In this document: positions 42,853-51,398 of the stretch, in pieces
Position numbering within the stretch: the stretch's first letter is position 1
How the letters are laid out: every line of letters starts with the position of its first letter
NCBI GenBank assembly: GCA_963744115.1
Contig: CAVUSI010000003.1
Coordinates: forward strand, 1,302,001-1,366,000
From: Chersky-267 sp963744115
GTDB lineage: Bacteria > Chloroflexota > Limnocylindria > Limnocylindrales > CSP1-4
Length of the DNA: 64,000 bases
Reading direction: 5' to 3'
Program-made: the position numbers and the translations under genes
The notes under the pieces: generated by a model
What the model was told of the DNA's origin: nothing
The model's database searches: none
The model's input: the letters and a program-made list of their open reading frames with translations, nothing else

Positions 42853-45600
42853 ATGACCGACAGCGCGACGGGGCGACCGAGCGATCTTCCCAAGGCCTAC
42901 GCGCCGGCCGAGGTCGAGACCGCGATCTACGAGCGCTGGCTGGCGGCCGACGTCTTCGCTCCGGACGGCACCGGGTCGCGCGCGGACCCCGCGAAGCCTC
43001 CGTTCGTCATCGTCCAGCCGCCGCCGAACGTGACCGGCGCGCTGCACATCGGGCACGCCCTCACGGCCGACATCGAGGACGTCATGATCCGCCGGGCGCG
43101 GATGCTCCGGCGCCCGACGCTGTGGCTGCCCGGCCTCGACCACGCCTCGATCGGCGCCCAGGTCGTGCTCGACCGGATCATCGCCGCGAACGGGGAGTCG
43201 AGGGCGAGCCTCGGCCGGGAGCGCTACCTCGAGCGGATGGCGGCGTTCGTCGCCGAGACGCGCGAGACGATCCTGCGCCAGAGCCGACGGTTCGGATCGT
43301 CGCTCGACTGGAGCCGGACCCGGTTCACGATGGACGACGTCTCGTCGAAGGCGGTGCGCACGGCCTTCACCCGGCTGTACCGGGACGATCTCGCCTACCG
43401 GACCGAGGCGCTCATCAATTGGTGCCCCGGTTGCCGGACGTCGGTCAGCGACCTCGAGGTGGTCCCGACGCCCGAGACCGGCACGCTCTGGACCGTCCGC
43501 TACCACCTGCTCGACGCCGACGGTCGAGTGGACCCGGACCGGACGATCTCGGTCGCCACCACGCGGCCGGAGACGATCCTCGGCGACGTCGCCGTGGCGG
43601 TCCACCCCGACGATCCGCGGTATGCCGCCGTGGTGGGGGAGCGGGTGGTCATCCCGTTCGTCGATCGGCCGGTCCCGATCATCGCCGACCCGGTCGTCCA
43701 GCGCGACTTCGGGACGGGTGCCGTCAAGATCACCCCCGCGCACGACCCCGACGATCACGCCACCGGCCTGCGCCACGGCCTGCCGTCGATCACGGTCATG
43801 GACGACGACGCGAGCCTCAACGCCGCCGCCGGACCCTACGCGGGGCTGGACCGATACGTCGCCCGCGAGCGGGTGCTGGCCGACCTCGAGGCGCTCGGCG
43901 ACCTCGTCGAGGCGAAGCCCCACGAGATGATCATCGGTCGGTGCCAACGGTCGAACGACGTCATCGAGCCTCGGCTGAAGACCCAATGGTTCATCCGGAC
44001 GAAGCCGCTCGCCGCCCGGGCCCTCGAGGCCACCCGGAGCGGACGGACGAGGATCCTGCCCGAGCGGTTCGTCAAGGTCTGGGAGCACTGGCTGACCGAG
44101 ATCCGGGACTGGAACGTCAGCCGCCAGCTGTGGTGGGGGCACCGCATCCCGGCCTGGTACTGCCCGGACGGGCACGTGACCGTGTCCGACGAGGTCGGCG
44201 GCCCGGCCGCCTGCGACGTGTGCGAACGCCCCGCCGCGGAGCTCGTCCAGGACGAGGACATCTTCGACACCTGGTTCAGCTCGGGCCTGTGGCCGTTCTC
44301 CACGCTCGGCTGGCCGGACGAGACCGCCGACCTTCGCCGGTATTACCCGGGCACGGTGATGGAGACCGGCTACGACATCATCTTCTTCTGGGTCGCCCGG
44401 ATGATGATGCTCGGGATCCACTTCCTCGACGAGGCGCCGTTCGAGATCGTCTACCTCCACGGCCTCGTCCGAGCCGGGACCGGGGTGAAGATGAGCAAGA
44501 CCCTCGGCAACGTGGTCGATCCGCTGGACGCGATCGACGAGATCGGCGCCGATGCGCTGCGCTTCGCGCTGATCCACGGGATCTCGCCCGGGAACGACCA
44601 GAAGTTCAGCCGCGAGAAGCTCGAGAATGCGCGCAACTTCGGGAACAAGCTCTGGAACGCCGCGCGGTTCGTGCTCGGCGCCCGACCGCCGGGCATCGCC
44701 TCGGACGCGCCGCGCCGGGCGCCGGACCCCGCCCGTCTCGGACCGTCCGACCGCTGGCTCCGCTCCCGGATGGCAGCCACCGTGGCCGGCGTCGATACGG
44801 CGATGGACGAGTTCGCGTTCGGGGAGGCGACCCGCCTGCTGTACGACATGACCTGGAACGAGTTCTGCGACTGGGGCCTCGAGTTCGCCAAGGTCCGGCT
44901 CGCCGACCCGACATCGTCCGATGCCGATCGCGAGGCGACCTGGTGGACGCTCGTCGAGGTGCTCGACGGGTTGCTCCGCCTGCTCCACCCCGTCCTGCCG
45001 TACCTGACCGAGGCGATCTGGGCGGCGACCCCGCACGGGGAGGCCGATCCCGAGCTCCTGATCGTGGCCGACTGGCCCGACCCGGCGGCCTGGTCCGGCC
45101 TGGTCGACGGATCCGGCGAACGAGCGGTCGACCGCATCCGCGACCTCATCGGCGAGGTCCGCAACGCCCGCTCGACGGCCGGCATCGTCGCGGCGGAGCG
45201 GCGACCAGGTGACGTCCTGGTCCCAGCCGAGCTGACCGCCGCGTTCGCCGCCCTCGCCCCGGCGATCGGGCGGATGACCCGGCTCGAGCCGCTCGTCGCG
45301 CACGCCGACCGGGCCGCGTTCACGGCCGCGGACCGTCCCGGCTCGCTCGCCGTCATCGCCGGCGACCTCGAGGCGAGGATCGCGGCCGGCATCGCCGATC
45401 CGGCGGCCGATCGGGCCGAGCGGACGCGACTCGAACGCGAGCTCGCCGAGGCCGAGCGGCATCTGGCGGCGGCGCGCGCCCGCCTGGCCGACGAGGCGTT
45501 CACGTCGAAGGCCCCGCCGGCGATCGTGGCGGGCGCCCGGACCAGCGCGGCGGAGCTCGAGGATCAGGTCGCCCGGCTTACGCGGCGCCTGGCTACGTGA
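42853..45600 (+). CDS. valS: valine--tRNA ligase
   Basis: A 915-aa class I aminoacyl-tRNA synthetase. HIGH motif in NVTGALHIGHALT, DHASIGAQVVLDR, editing domain with TTRPETILGDVAVAVHP, MKTQWF-like KTQWFIRTKPL, and KMSKT in GVKMSKTLGNVVDP. It ends in the C-terminal coiled coil typical of ValRS (ERTRLERELAEAERHLAAAR). All major parts are present and the length is standard. ATG 42853 follows GAGG; the ORF open to 42766 overlaps the T-box leader and is non-coding there. Confidence 0.97.
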   Translation: MTDSATGRPSDLPKAYAPAEVETAIYERWLAADVFAPDGTGSRADPAKPPFVIVQPPPNVTGALHIGHALTADIEDVMIRRARMLRRPTLWLPGLDHASIGAQVVLDRIIAANGESRASLGRERYLERMAAFVAETRETILRQSRRFGSSLDWSRTRFTMDDVSSKAVRTAFTRLYRDDLAYRTEALINWCPGCRTSVSDLEVVPTPETGTLWTVRYHLLDADGRVDPDRTISVATTRPETILGDVAVAVHPDDPRYAAVVGERVVIPFVDRPVPIIADPVVQRDFGTGAVKITPAHDPDDHATGLRHGLPSITVMDDDASLNAAAGPYAGLDRYVARERVLADLEALGDLVEAKPHEMIIGRCQRSNDVIEPRLKTQWFIRTKPLAARALEATRSGRTRILPERFVKVWEHWLTEIRDWNVSRQLWWGHRIPAWYCPDGHVTVSDEVGGPAACDVCERPAAELVQDEDIFDTWFSSGLWPFSTLGWPDETADLRRYYPGTVMETGYDIIFFWVARMMMLGIHFLDEAPFEIVYLHGLVRAGTGVKMSKTLGNVVDPLDAIDEIGADALRFALIHGISPGNDQKFSREKLENARNFGNKLWNAARFVLGARPPGIASDAPRRAPDPARLGPSDRWLRSRMAATVAGVDTAMDEFAFGEATRLLYDMTWNEFCDWGLEFAKVRLADPTSSDADREATWWTLVEVLDGLLRLLHPVLPYLTEAIWAATPHGEADPELLIVADWPDPAAWSGLVDGSGERAVDRIRDLIGEVRNARSTAGIVAAERRPGDVLVPAELTAAFAALAPAIGRMTRLEPLVAHADRAAFTAADRPGSLAVIAGDLEARIAAGIADPAADRAERTRLERELAEAERHLAAARARLADEAFTSKAPPAIVAGARTSAAELEDQVARLTRRLAT

Positions 45601-45724
45601 CCGATCGAGGCCCCGCCCGGGAAGTGCCGGCGGTGGCCGGAGGACCGTCCGGCCGTTCCGTGTCGAGCGCGACCGGTCCGCTGCTACCATACGGTCCAGT
45701 CCCGCCAGCCAGAGGGTTCCGCTC

Positions 45725-46465
45725 GTGCCGCTCGAATTCCTGAAGCGAAAGTCGGGGGATGGGTCCGACGCCCAGCCGCCTGCGCCGGCGCCGATCCCCG
45801 AGGAGGTGTCCGCCCAGGACTACATCCTCAAGCTGTACTACGCCGGCAAGAGCAGCGAAGGCGTGCGGTTCAAGGCCGGGCCACGGGCGATGGACGAGCT
45901 GCCGGGGATGCTCGTCGGCCTGGCCCTGAGCGAGATCGAGGTGGTCGAGCCGCTGCCGATCGAATTCAGCCAGGCCACGCCGACGATCGTCCGGCCGTCC
46001 GAGGCGATGCAGTGGCTCAATGCCCACCACGTCCACTCGCCGATCACCCGACATGCCCTGGTCGTCCTCGAGTCGATCGACGCCGTGGACCTGGCCTTCG
46101 ACACGTTCGTGTGCGCGCTCCTCGACGGTGAGATCGACACATCGGGCTACCCCGAGTACAGCGCGGTCGTCGGTGGTGTGGCCAGTCACTGGGACGAGGC
46201 GACCGGCGACATGATCGTCCGGGCCGTCGTGGGCTGGGGCGGGCGCGGAGTCCGCGGGGATACCGACCGGATCGGGTCGCGGATCCTGGCGGGACTGTTC
46301 ACCAACATCCTGGCCAACCAGTACGCGATGGGTGTCACCCAGATCGAGCGGCCGGTGCCGGCGGCCGGCCGCGGCGGTCTGGTCTGCGCGCACTGCGGCT
46401 TCGCGTCCGGCCACGAGCGAGCGTTCTACTGCCCCAAGTGCGGCATGCGCCTCCTGCGCGGCTAG
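45725..46465 (+). CDS. hypothetical protein with C-terminal zinc ribbon
   Basis: A 246-aa protein. After a charged N-terminus (PLEFLKRKSGD) comes an alpha/beta domain of about 180 residues that I do not recognise (DYILKLYYAGKSSEGVRFKA; RHALVVLESIDAVDLAFDTF). It ends with a zinc ribbon CAHCGF...YCPKCG. The GTG at 45725 has AGAGGG upstream; TACCAT (45685-45690) is a likely -10. First of a tight run with the FmdB-like, HTH and YihY genes. Confidence 0.65.
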   Translation: MPLEFLKRKSGDGSDAQPPAPAPIPEEVSAQDYILKLYYAGKSSEGVRFKAGPRAMDELPGMLVGLALSEIEVVEPLPIEFSQATPTIVRPSEAMQWLNAHHVHSPITRHALVVLESIDAVDLAFDTFVCALLDGEIDTSGYPEYSAVVGGVASHWDEATGDMIVRAVVGWGGRGVRGDTDRIGSRILAGLFTNILANQYAMGVTQIERPVPAAGRGGLVCAHCGFASGHERAFYCPKCGMRLLRG

Positions 46466-46512
46466 CCGCCGAGCCGATCGACCGAGCGCGTTCCGAGGAG
46501 GTTCCCCGACCC

Positions 46513-46923
46513 GTGCCGACCTACGACTACATCTGCACTGCCTGCGGGCACGAGATGGAGGTCGTCCACGGGATCCACGGCCATGGCCCGGAGGCATGTC
46601 CGGTGTGCGGCGGTGTATTGCGCAAGGGCTTCGCGGCGCCGGCCGTCCACTTCAAGGGTTCCGGCTGGGCCAAGAAGGACCGGGGAGCCGCGGCGAGGAC
46701 GAAGGCAGCCGCCAAGGCGGGCGGCAGCGACGCTGCCACGACTGCGGGTCGCGATGACCACGGCGACCCGGCTGCGCCGTCGTCGGCCCCATCGTCGTCG
46801 TCGGCGTCGTCGTCGGTGCAGGCGTCGGCCGGCGGATCCGGGTCGGGGTCATCGCCCGACCGGGCACCGACGGTGACCGAGCCCAAGACGAAGCCGTCCA
46901 GCCCGACCGCCGGGACCGACTGA
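46513..46923 (+). CDS. FmdB-type zinc-ribbon protein
   Basis: A 136-aa protein. The first 50 residues are a typical FmdB/CxxC_CxxC_SSSS regulatory zinc ribbon (PTYDYICTACGHEMEV, CPVCGGVLRKGF, GSGWAKKDR). The rest is a low-complexity Ala/Ser/Gly tail, longer than usual. GTG 46513 is preceded by GAGGAGG. FmdB proteins are small metal-binding proteins of poorly defined, possibly regulatory role. Confidence 0.8.
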   Translation: MPTYDYICTACGHEMEVVHGIHGHGPEACPVCGGVLRKGFAAPAVHFKGSGWAKKDRGAAARTKAAAKAGGSDAATTAGRDDHGDPAAPSSAPSSSSASSSVQASAGGSGSGSSPDRAPTVTEPKTKPSSPTAGTD

Positions 46924-47165
46924 TGGCCGGATCCGCCGCCGACTGGATCACGCTGGCCGAGGCATCGGCCATCCTGAAGGCCGCCAACGTCCATTTCACC
47001 CCGTCCACCATCGGCGGCTGGGCGCGTGCCGGGAAGCTCCAGAGCATCAAGCTCGGTGGTCGCCGGTACGTCAAGCGCGGCCAGGTCCGTGCGCTCATCA
47101 GCGCACCCCGGTCGGTCCGGGCCGGCGATCTCCAGGCGGGACTGTTCGAAGACTGGACCGGGTGA
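46923..47165 (+). CDS. excisionase/MerR-like helix-turn-helix protein
   Basis: An 80-aa DNA-binding protein: WITLAEASAILK...TPSTIGGWARAGKLQSIKLGGRRYVKRGQV is a winged-helix HTH_17 fold, as in excisionases and small regulators. No integrase or recombinase is nearby, so a regulatory role is likelier than recombination. ATG 46923 shares one base with the previous stop (TGATG) and its stop overlaps the next start by 4 bases. Confidence 0.8.
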   Translation: MAGSAADWITLAEASAILKAANVHFTPSTIGGWARAGKLQSIKLGGRRYVKRGQVRALISAPRSVRAGDLQAGLFEDWTG

Positions 47166-48049
47166 ACGGCGCCGCACCGCCGAAGAAGGATCTTGTCGGG
47201 CGGGTCGCGGACCGGGTGCTGGAGCTGCCGCCGGTCCGCTGGCTCAAGCCGATCATGGACGACTACGGGGCGGCCGGCGGCGGCCTGCTCGCGTCCGGGC
47301 TCGCGTTCAACTCGCTGTTCGCGATCCTGCCCGCGATCCTGCTGCTGGTCGGGATCCTGGGCCTGATCCTCAACGATCCGGTCCGACTCGACGCCCTCGT
47401 CCGGGACTTCACCGCTCGCTTTCCGCCGCTCGAGGAGTTCTTCCGCCAGGCGCTCAGCCAGTTCGGTGCGGGGGCCGTGTCGTTCTCGGTCCTCGGACTC
47501 GTCGGCCTGGTCTGGGGCTCGAGCCGGTTCTACCAGTCGCTCGACGACGCCATCGCGCGGATCTTCCAGGGCAGCCGCCGGCGCGACCCGATCCAGCGCG
47601 GCGTCCGGGGGGTGCTGTCGGTGCTCCTCCTGTTCGGGGCGGTGTTGCTGGCGGTCTTTCTCGGGAGCTTCCTCGATGGGATCCAGACGAACGTGGCCGT
47701 CATCGACAGCGCCATCCGGGTGTTGACTTCCACCCTCGGTTCCGGGCTGGGCACGATCCTCATCTTCGCGATCGCGATCGCATTGATCTACCGGATGGTC
47801 CCGACGGTCACCCCGCCGTGGAGCGCGATCGGCCGACCGGCGCTTGCGGTGGGGCTGGCGCTCGCCGTGTTCACCCTCATCTACGCGATCATCACCCCGC
47901 GGCTGGTGGGATCGCTCCAGGTCTACGGCGCCTTCGTCGCGGTGTTCGCGGCGATGATCTGGCTGTCGTACGTCGCGCAGGCGATCCTGGTCGGTGCCGC
48001 GTGGGTCTATCGGCGGACGAGCGAGATCGCGCCGCCGCCGAGTCGATAG
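47162..48049 (+). CDS. YihY/virulence factor BrkB family membrane protein
   Basis: A 295-aa polytopic membrane protein with six hydrophobic segments. YihY features: LASGLAFNSLFAILPAILLLVGILG in the first helix region, FFRQALSQFGAGA, the SSRFYQSLDDAIARIF loop and TVTPPWSAIGRPALAVGLALAV. Despite an older label as RNase BN, family members are membrane proteins of unknown function. GTG 47162 overlaps the HTH stop (GTGA). Confidence 0.88.
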   Translation: MNGAAPPKKDLVGRVADRVLELPPVRWLKPIMDDYGAAGGGLLASGLAFNSLFAILPAILLLVGILGLILNDPVRLDALVRDFTARFPPLEEFFRQALSQFGAGAVSFSVLGLVGLVWGSSRFYQSLDDAIARIFQGSRRRDPIQRGVRGVLSVLLLFGAVLLAVFLGSFLDGIQTNVAVIDSAIRVLTSTLGSGLGTILIFAIAIALIYRMVPTVTPPWSAIGRPALAVGLALAVFTLIYAIITPRLVGSLQVYGAFVAVFAAMIWLSYVAQAILVGAAWVYRRTSEIAPPPSR

Positions 48050-48103
48050 GTTCGGCGGGCGAGCGAGGCGGGACGCGCGCCGGGGACCTCCGGCGACGGC
48101 CGA

Positions 48104-50029
48104 TCAGTGCTGCTGGGTCCCGCACCGACGGCAGAACCGGGCGCTGGCCGACAGGGGCAGGCCGCAGCTCGTGCAGGCCTGGACCCCGGCGACGCCCGGG
48201 CGGTCGAGGACGTCCTGGCTCGATGCCGCCCACATGTCCGCGGATGCGGTGGTGGCGGCGGGCGTCGGCCACTGGGGTGCGCCCGAGGCGACCGGCGATG
48301 AACCGTTGGTCGCCGCGCCGTTCGATCCCGCGGCCGGGAACGTCGTGGCGGTCGTCGGATCGGGGGCGACGATCTGCCAGGTGGGGGTCTCGATCCCGTC
48401 GACCCTCGGGCCGTCCGCGGAGGCGGCCGCAGGAAGCGGGTCGGTCTCGGGTGCGGGTCGCGTCGCGCCGAGTGGATCGACGGCGGGCGTGGCACCCGGG
48501 ACGGCTTGCGGCCCAGTGCCTGCCGCGTTCGCGGCCAGGGCCGCGGCGGTGGCAGCCGCCTCGGCCGCGGCCCGGCGGTGGCGTTCGGCTTCGGCCTCGG
48601 CGGCCTGGCGGGCGCGTTCTGCATCGGCCGCCGCGAGCGCCGCCAGGCGCGCCTTCTCGGCCGCCTCGGCCGCGGCCGCCTGGCGCACGCGCTCGGCCTC
48701 GGCCGCTTCCTCGGCCTGGCGCACCCGCTCGGCCTCGGCCGCGGCGGCCTGGCGCTGACGCTCGGCCTCGGCCGCAGCCGCAGCCTCGGCGGCCTGGCGC
48801 TGACGCTCGGCTTCGGCCTTGATCTCGACCTGGCGCTGACGCTCGGCCTCGGCCGCAGCCGCAGCCTCGGCCGCCTGGCGCTGACGCTCGGCTTCGGCCT
48901 TGATCTCGACCTGGCGGACCCGTTCCGCTTCTGCCTCGGCCGCGATGCGGGCCTGCTCGGCCTCCGCGGCTCGGCGCGCCTCCTCGGCCGCGAGCAGGGC
49001 CGCCGCCGCCGCGGCAGCGGCCGCCTCGGCCTGTCGGGTGTGCTCTGCCTCGGCCTCGGCCGCCAGCCGGGCCTGCTCCGCGGCTGCCGCGGCCTCGGCC
49101 TGGCGCGCGCGTTCCGCCTCCGCCTCGGCCGCCAGCCGGGCCTGTTCGGCCTCGGCCTCGGCCTGCTGGCGAAGGCGATCGGCCTCGGCCTGACGGACCC
49201 GCTCGGCCTCGGCGGCCTCCTCGGCCAGGCGGACGCGCTCGGCCTCGGCCGCTGCCGCGACACGGCCGCGCTCGGCCTCGGCGGCGGCCTCCTCGGCCTG
49301 ACGGACCCGCTCGGCCTCGGCGGCCTCCTCGGCCAGACGGACCCGCTCAGCCTCGGCCGCTGCCGCCTGCCGTCGGCGTTCCGCCTCCGCTTCGATCTCG
49401 GCCAGCCGGACCCGCTCCGCCTCGGCTTCGGCCGCCTGGCGGGCGTGCTCCGCGGCGATGAGCGCGGCGGCGGCAGCCGCGGCGTCGGCCTCGGCCTGCC
49501 GGCTGCGCTGCGCCTCTTCTTCGCGGATCCGTTCGGCCTCGGCTCCATCGGCGAGGGCCGGCAGGTCCGCCGTGGGCCAGGCATCCATGACCGGAGGTGC
49601 GTCGGTCGCGTGACCGTTCCCGTTCGTGGCGTCGGTGCGGGTGGCCGATCCGAAGCCGATGCCGGCGAGCGGATCGAGGTTCGGGAAGGCCACCCCGAGG
49701 GCGTCCGTGCCGAGGTTCGGGGCACAGCTCAGGCAGCGGCTCTCCCCTTCGTTCCAGCAGTTGGCACAGGTGTACTGGCGGCACGACAAGCAGAACTGGA
49801 AGGTCTGGTGGAAGGCATCGAGCTGCTGGTTCGTGAGCTCGCGCTGTTCGTCGCTGCGGGCGTCGGCGAAGGCCTCGTCGAACGAGGAATTGTCGTTCGT
49901 GACGAAGTTGGCGAGGCCCTTGGAGAGGACCTTGAGCTTGCCCAATCGCTTGCCCTTGGGCGCGGCGGCCTCGAAGGTGTAGCGCGTGCCACACCGTTCG
50001 CAGAACGATTCGGTCAGGATCTCGGGCAT
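48104..50029 (-). CDS. large Ala/Glu coiled-coil protein with N- and C-terminal zinc ribbons
   Basis: A 641-aa soluble protein in three parts. The N-terminal cysteine module has FCERCG near 9, FCLSCRQ near 79, TCANCWN and RCLSCAP; it is the same module as in the membrane protein at 6589-7602. A coiled coil of about 330 residues (about 165-495) is built from AEAERxRQAAEA-type repeats with very high Ala/Glu/Arg. The last about 25 residues are a second zinc ribbon (CTSCGLPLS...FCRRCG). A linker with Ala/Thr/Pro separates the coil from the ribbon. I know no characterised homolog; a scaffolding role is inferred from architecture only. ATG 50027-50029 with only a weak G-rich ribosome site. Confidence 0.8.
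   Translation of the reverse strand: MPEILTESFCERCGTRYTFEAAAPKGKRLGKLKVLSKGLANFVTNDNSSFDEAFADARSDEQRELTNQQLDAFHQTFQFCLSCRQYTCANCWNEGESRCLSCAPNLGTDALGVAFPNLDPLAGIGFGSATRTDATNGNGHATDAPPVMDAWPTADLPALADGAEAERIREEEAQRSRQAEADAAAAAAALIAAEHARQAAEAEAERVRLAEIEAEAERRRQAAAAEAERVRLAEEAAEAERVRQAEEAAAEAERGRVAAAAEAERVRLAEEAAEAERVRQAEADRLRQQAEAEAEQARLAAEAEAERARQAEAAAAAEQARLAAEAEAEHTRQAEAAAAAAAAALLAAEEARRAAEAEQARIAAEAEAERVRQVEIKAEAERQRQAAEAAAAAEAERQRQVEIKAEAERQRQAAEAAAAAEAERQRQAAAAEAERVRQAEEAAEAERVRQAAAAEAAEKARLAALAAADAERARQAAEAEAERHRRAAAEAAATAAALAANAAGTGPQAVPGATPAVDPLGATRPAPETDPLPAAASADGPRVDGIETPTWQIVAPDPTTATTFPAAGSNGAATNGSSPVASGAPQWPTPAATTASADMWAASSQDVLDRPGVAGVQACTSCGLPLSASARFCRRCGTQQH
48750..48911 (-). repeat. 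81-base tandem duplication inside the coiled-coil gene
   Basis: Two nearly identical 81-base copies, 48750-48830 and 48831-48911, encode the 27-residue unit that begins VEIKAEAERQRQAAEAAAAA. This suggests recent expansion of the coil by unequal recombination. Confidence 0.8.
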
Positions 50030-50203
50030 GCTGCCCCCGCGCGAGGTCGAACGAACGGACGGGGCGAACCGGTCCGCTGGGGTGGAGAGTATAGCCCAGG
50101 CCTCTGGCCGGACCCTCCGCCGCAGGTACCGTCCGCACGGTCCCGAAGGTCATGGTGGGCGGTCCATCGGGGCGCTCCGACCGGGCTGTCGGCCACCCCC
50201 TGC

Positions 50204-50209
50204 TAGACT
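50204..50209 (+). promoter_or_regulatory. -10 element upstream of the cell-wall cluster
   Basis: TAGACT, 10 bases before the ATG at 50220; predicted leader of about 3-4 bases, no Shine-Dalgarno. Confidence 0.4.
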
Positions 50210-50219
50210 CCGGCCGACG

Positions 50220-50957
50220 ATGCGACCGCTGTCCGGCGTCGAGCGCATGCTCGAGCGCCTCCTGGAACGCCCCTCTGCTCGCCTGTTCCGGACACGGATC
50301 CAGCCGATCCAGATCCAGCACCGGATCGAACGCGCCATGGAGCGCGAACGGGGTCACGGGGTCGACCGCGATCGGGTCCCGGATCGCTACCTCGTCCACC
50401 TCGCACCGGCGGATCTGGCCGGGTTCGGCGACGCCGCCGAGGAGGTCGCCGCCGAGCTCGCCGACGCCACCCTGCTGTTCGCTCGCGGGCGCGGCTACAC
50501 ACTGGCCTCCCGACCCCGCGTCGAGCTGTTCGCGGACGGCTCGATCGGGCCGGGCGACGTCCGGGTCGACGTGGCGGTCGCCCCTCCCCACCCATCGTCC
50601 GACCCCGCCGCGCCCTCCGACGCGACGATGGTCTTCGCCACACCGGCGCCGCGTGCCCCCTCGGCGGTCCTGCGCGAGGTCGGACGCGACGGGCGCGAGC
50701 GCGAGATCCGGATCGACGGCTCGCTCCTCACGATCGGGCGCGCGGCGGACAACGGGCTGGCCCTGGACGACAGCCGCGTCTCGCGCTACCACGCCCGGCT
50801 GCGAGCCCGACACGGGATGCTGGTCCTGAGCGACCTCGACTCGACGAACGGCATCCGGGTCAACGGGGTCCGCGTGTCGGAAGTCGCGCTCGGGGTGGGG
50901 GACCGGATCGAGATCGGCGGCACCGTCCTGGTGGTGGACGCGGTCGCCGCCGACTGA
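50220..50957 (+). CDS. FhaA-like protein: DUF3662 plus FHA domain
   Basis: A 245-aa protein. The N-terminal DUF3662 domain (GVERMLERLLERPSARLF...PIQIQHRIERAMERE; VPDRYLVHLAPADLAGF) and C-terminal FHA domain (TIGRAADNGLALDDSRVSRYHARLR, DLDSTNGIRVNG) match actinobacterial FhaA but with a shorter linker (about 40 residues). FHA domains bind phosphothreonine peptides. Starts the fhaA-fhaB-ftsW-pbpA cluster known from mycobacteria, where it links Ser/Thr kinase signals to cell-wall synthesis. Confidence 0.88.
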   Translation: MRPLSGVERMLERLLERPSARLFRTRIQPIQIQHRIERAMERERGHGVDRDRVPDRYLVHLAPADLAGFGDAAEEVAAELADATLLFARGRGYTLASRPRVELFADGSIGPGDVRVDVAVAPPHPSSDPAAPSDATMVFATPAPRAPSAVLREVGRDGREREIRIDGSLLTIGRAADNGLALDDSRVSRYHARLRARHGMLVLSDLDSTNGIRVNGVRVSEVALGVGDRIEIGGTVLVVDAVAAD

Positions 50958-51394
50958 TGGATCCGACCATCGCCACGATCTGGCTCGTCCGCGTCCTGTT
51001 CCTGGCCCTGCTCTACGTCTTCCTGTTCGGGGTCGCGCGGGTGCTCCTCCGCGACCTGCGATCGGCCGCTCGCGAGCCCGTCACCGCCCTCGGAAGGCTG
51101 CGGGTCGTCGCCTCCGAGGTCGACGAGCCGACGAGCGGGACGGTGTTCCCGCTCGACGCGGTGGCCACCCTCGGGCGGGACGTCAACAACACGATCGTGA
51201 TCGACGACCCGTTCGCCAGCACCGACCACGCCGTCCTGTCGTTCCGGGGTCGAGCCTGGTACCTCGAGGACCTCGGGAGCACCAACGGCACGTTCCTCAA
51301 CGGCTCGCCGATCGACGGGTTGGCGGCGGTGGCGTTCGGCGACGAGCTCCAGGTCGGGCGGGTCCGGTTCCGCCTCGAGCGGGTGGGCGGATGA
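50957..51394 (+). CDS. FhaB-like protein: membrane anchor plus FHA domain
   Basis: A 145-aa protein with one N-terminal helix (WLVRVLFLALLYVFLFGVARVL) and a cytoplasmic FHA domain (ATLGRDVNNTIVIDDPFASTDHAVL, GSTNGTFLNG). In actinobacteria FhaB (FipA) coordinates division with phosphorylation. The ATG shares one base with the fhaA stop (TGATG). No kinase or PstP phosphatase gene follows here. Confidence 0.88.
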   Translation: MDPTIATIWLVRVLFLALLYVFLFGVARVLLRDLRSAAREPVTALGRLRVVASEVDEPTSGTVFPLDAVATLGRDVNNTIVIDDPFASTDHAVLSFRGRAWYLEDLGSTNGTFLNGSPIDGLAAVAFGDELQVGRVRFRLERVGG

Positions 51395-51398
51395 CCCG

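Noticed and set aside
46923..47165. Excisionase-like protein as a sign of an integrated element
   Set aside because: No integrase, attachment repeats or composition change nearby; the gene is coupled to housekeeping-type neighbours.
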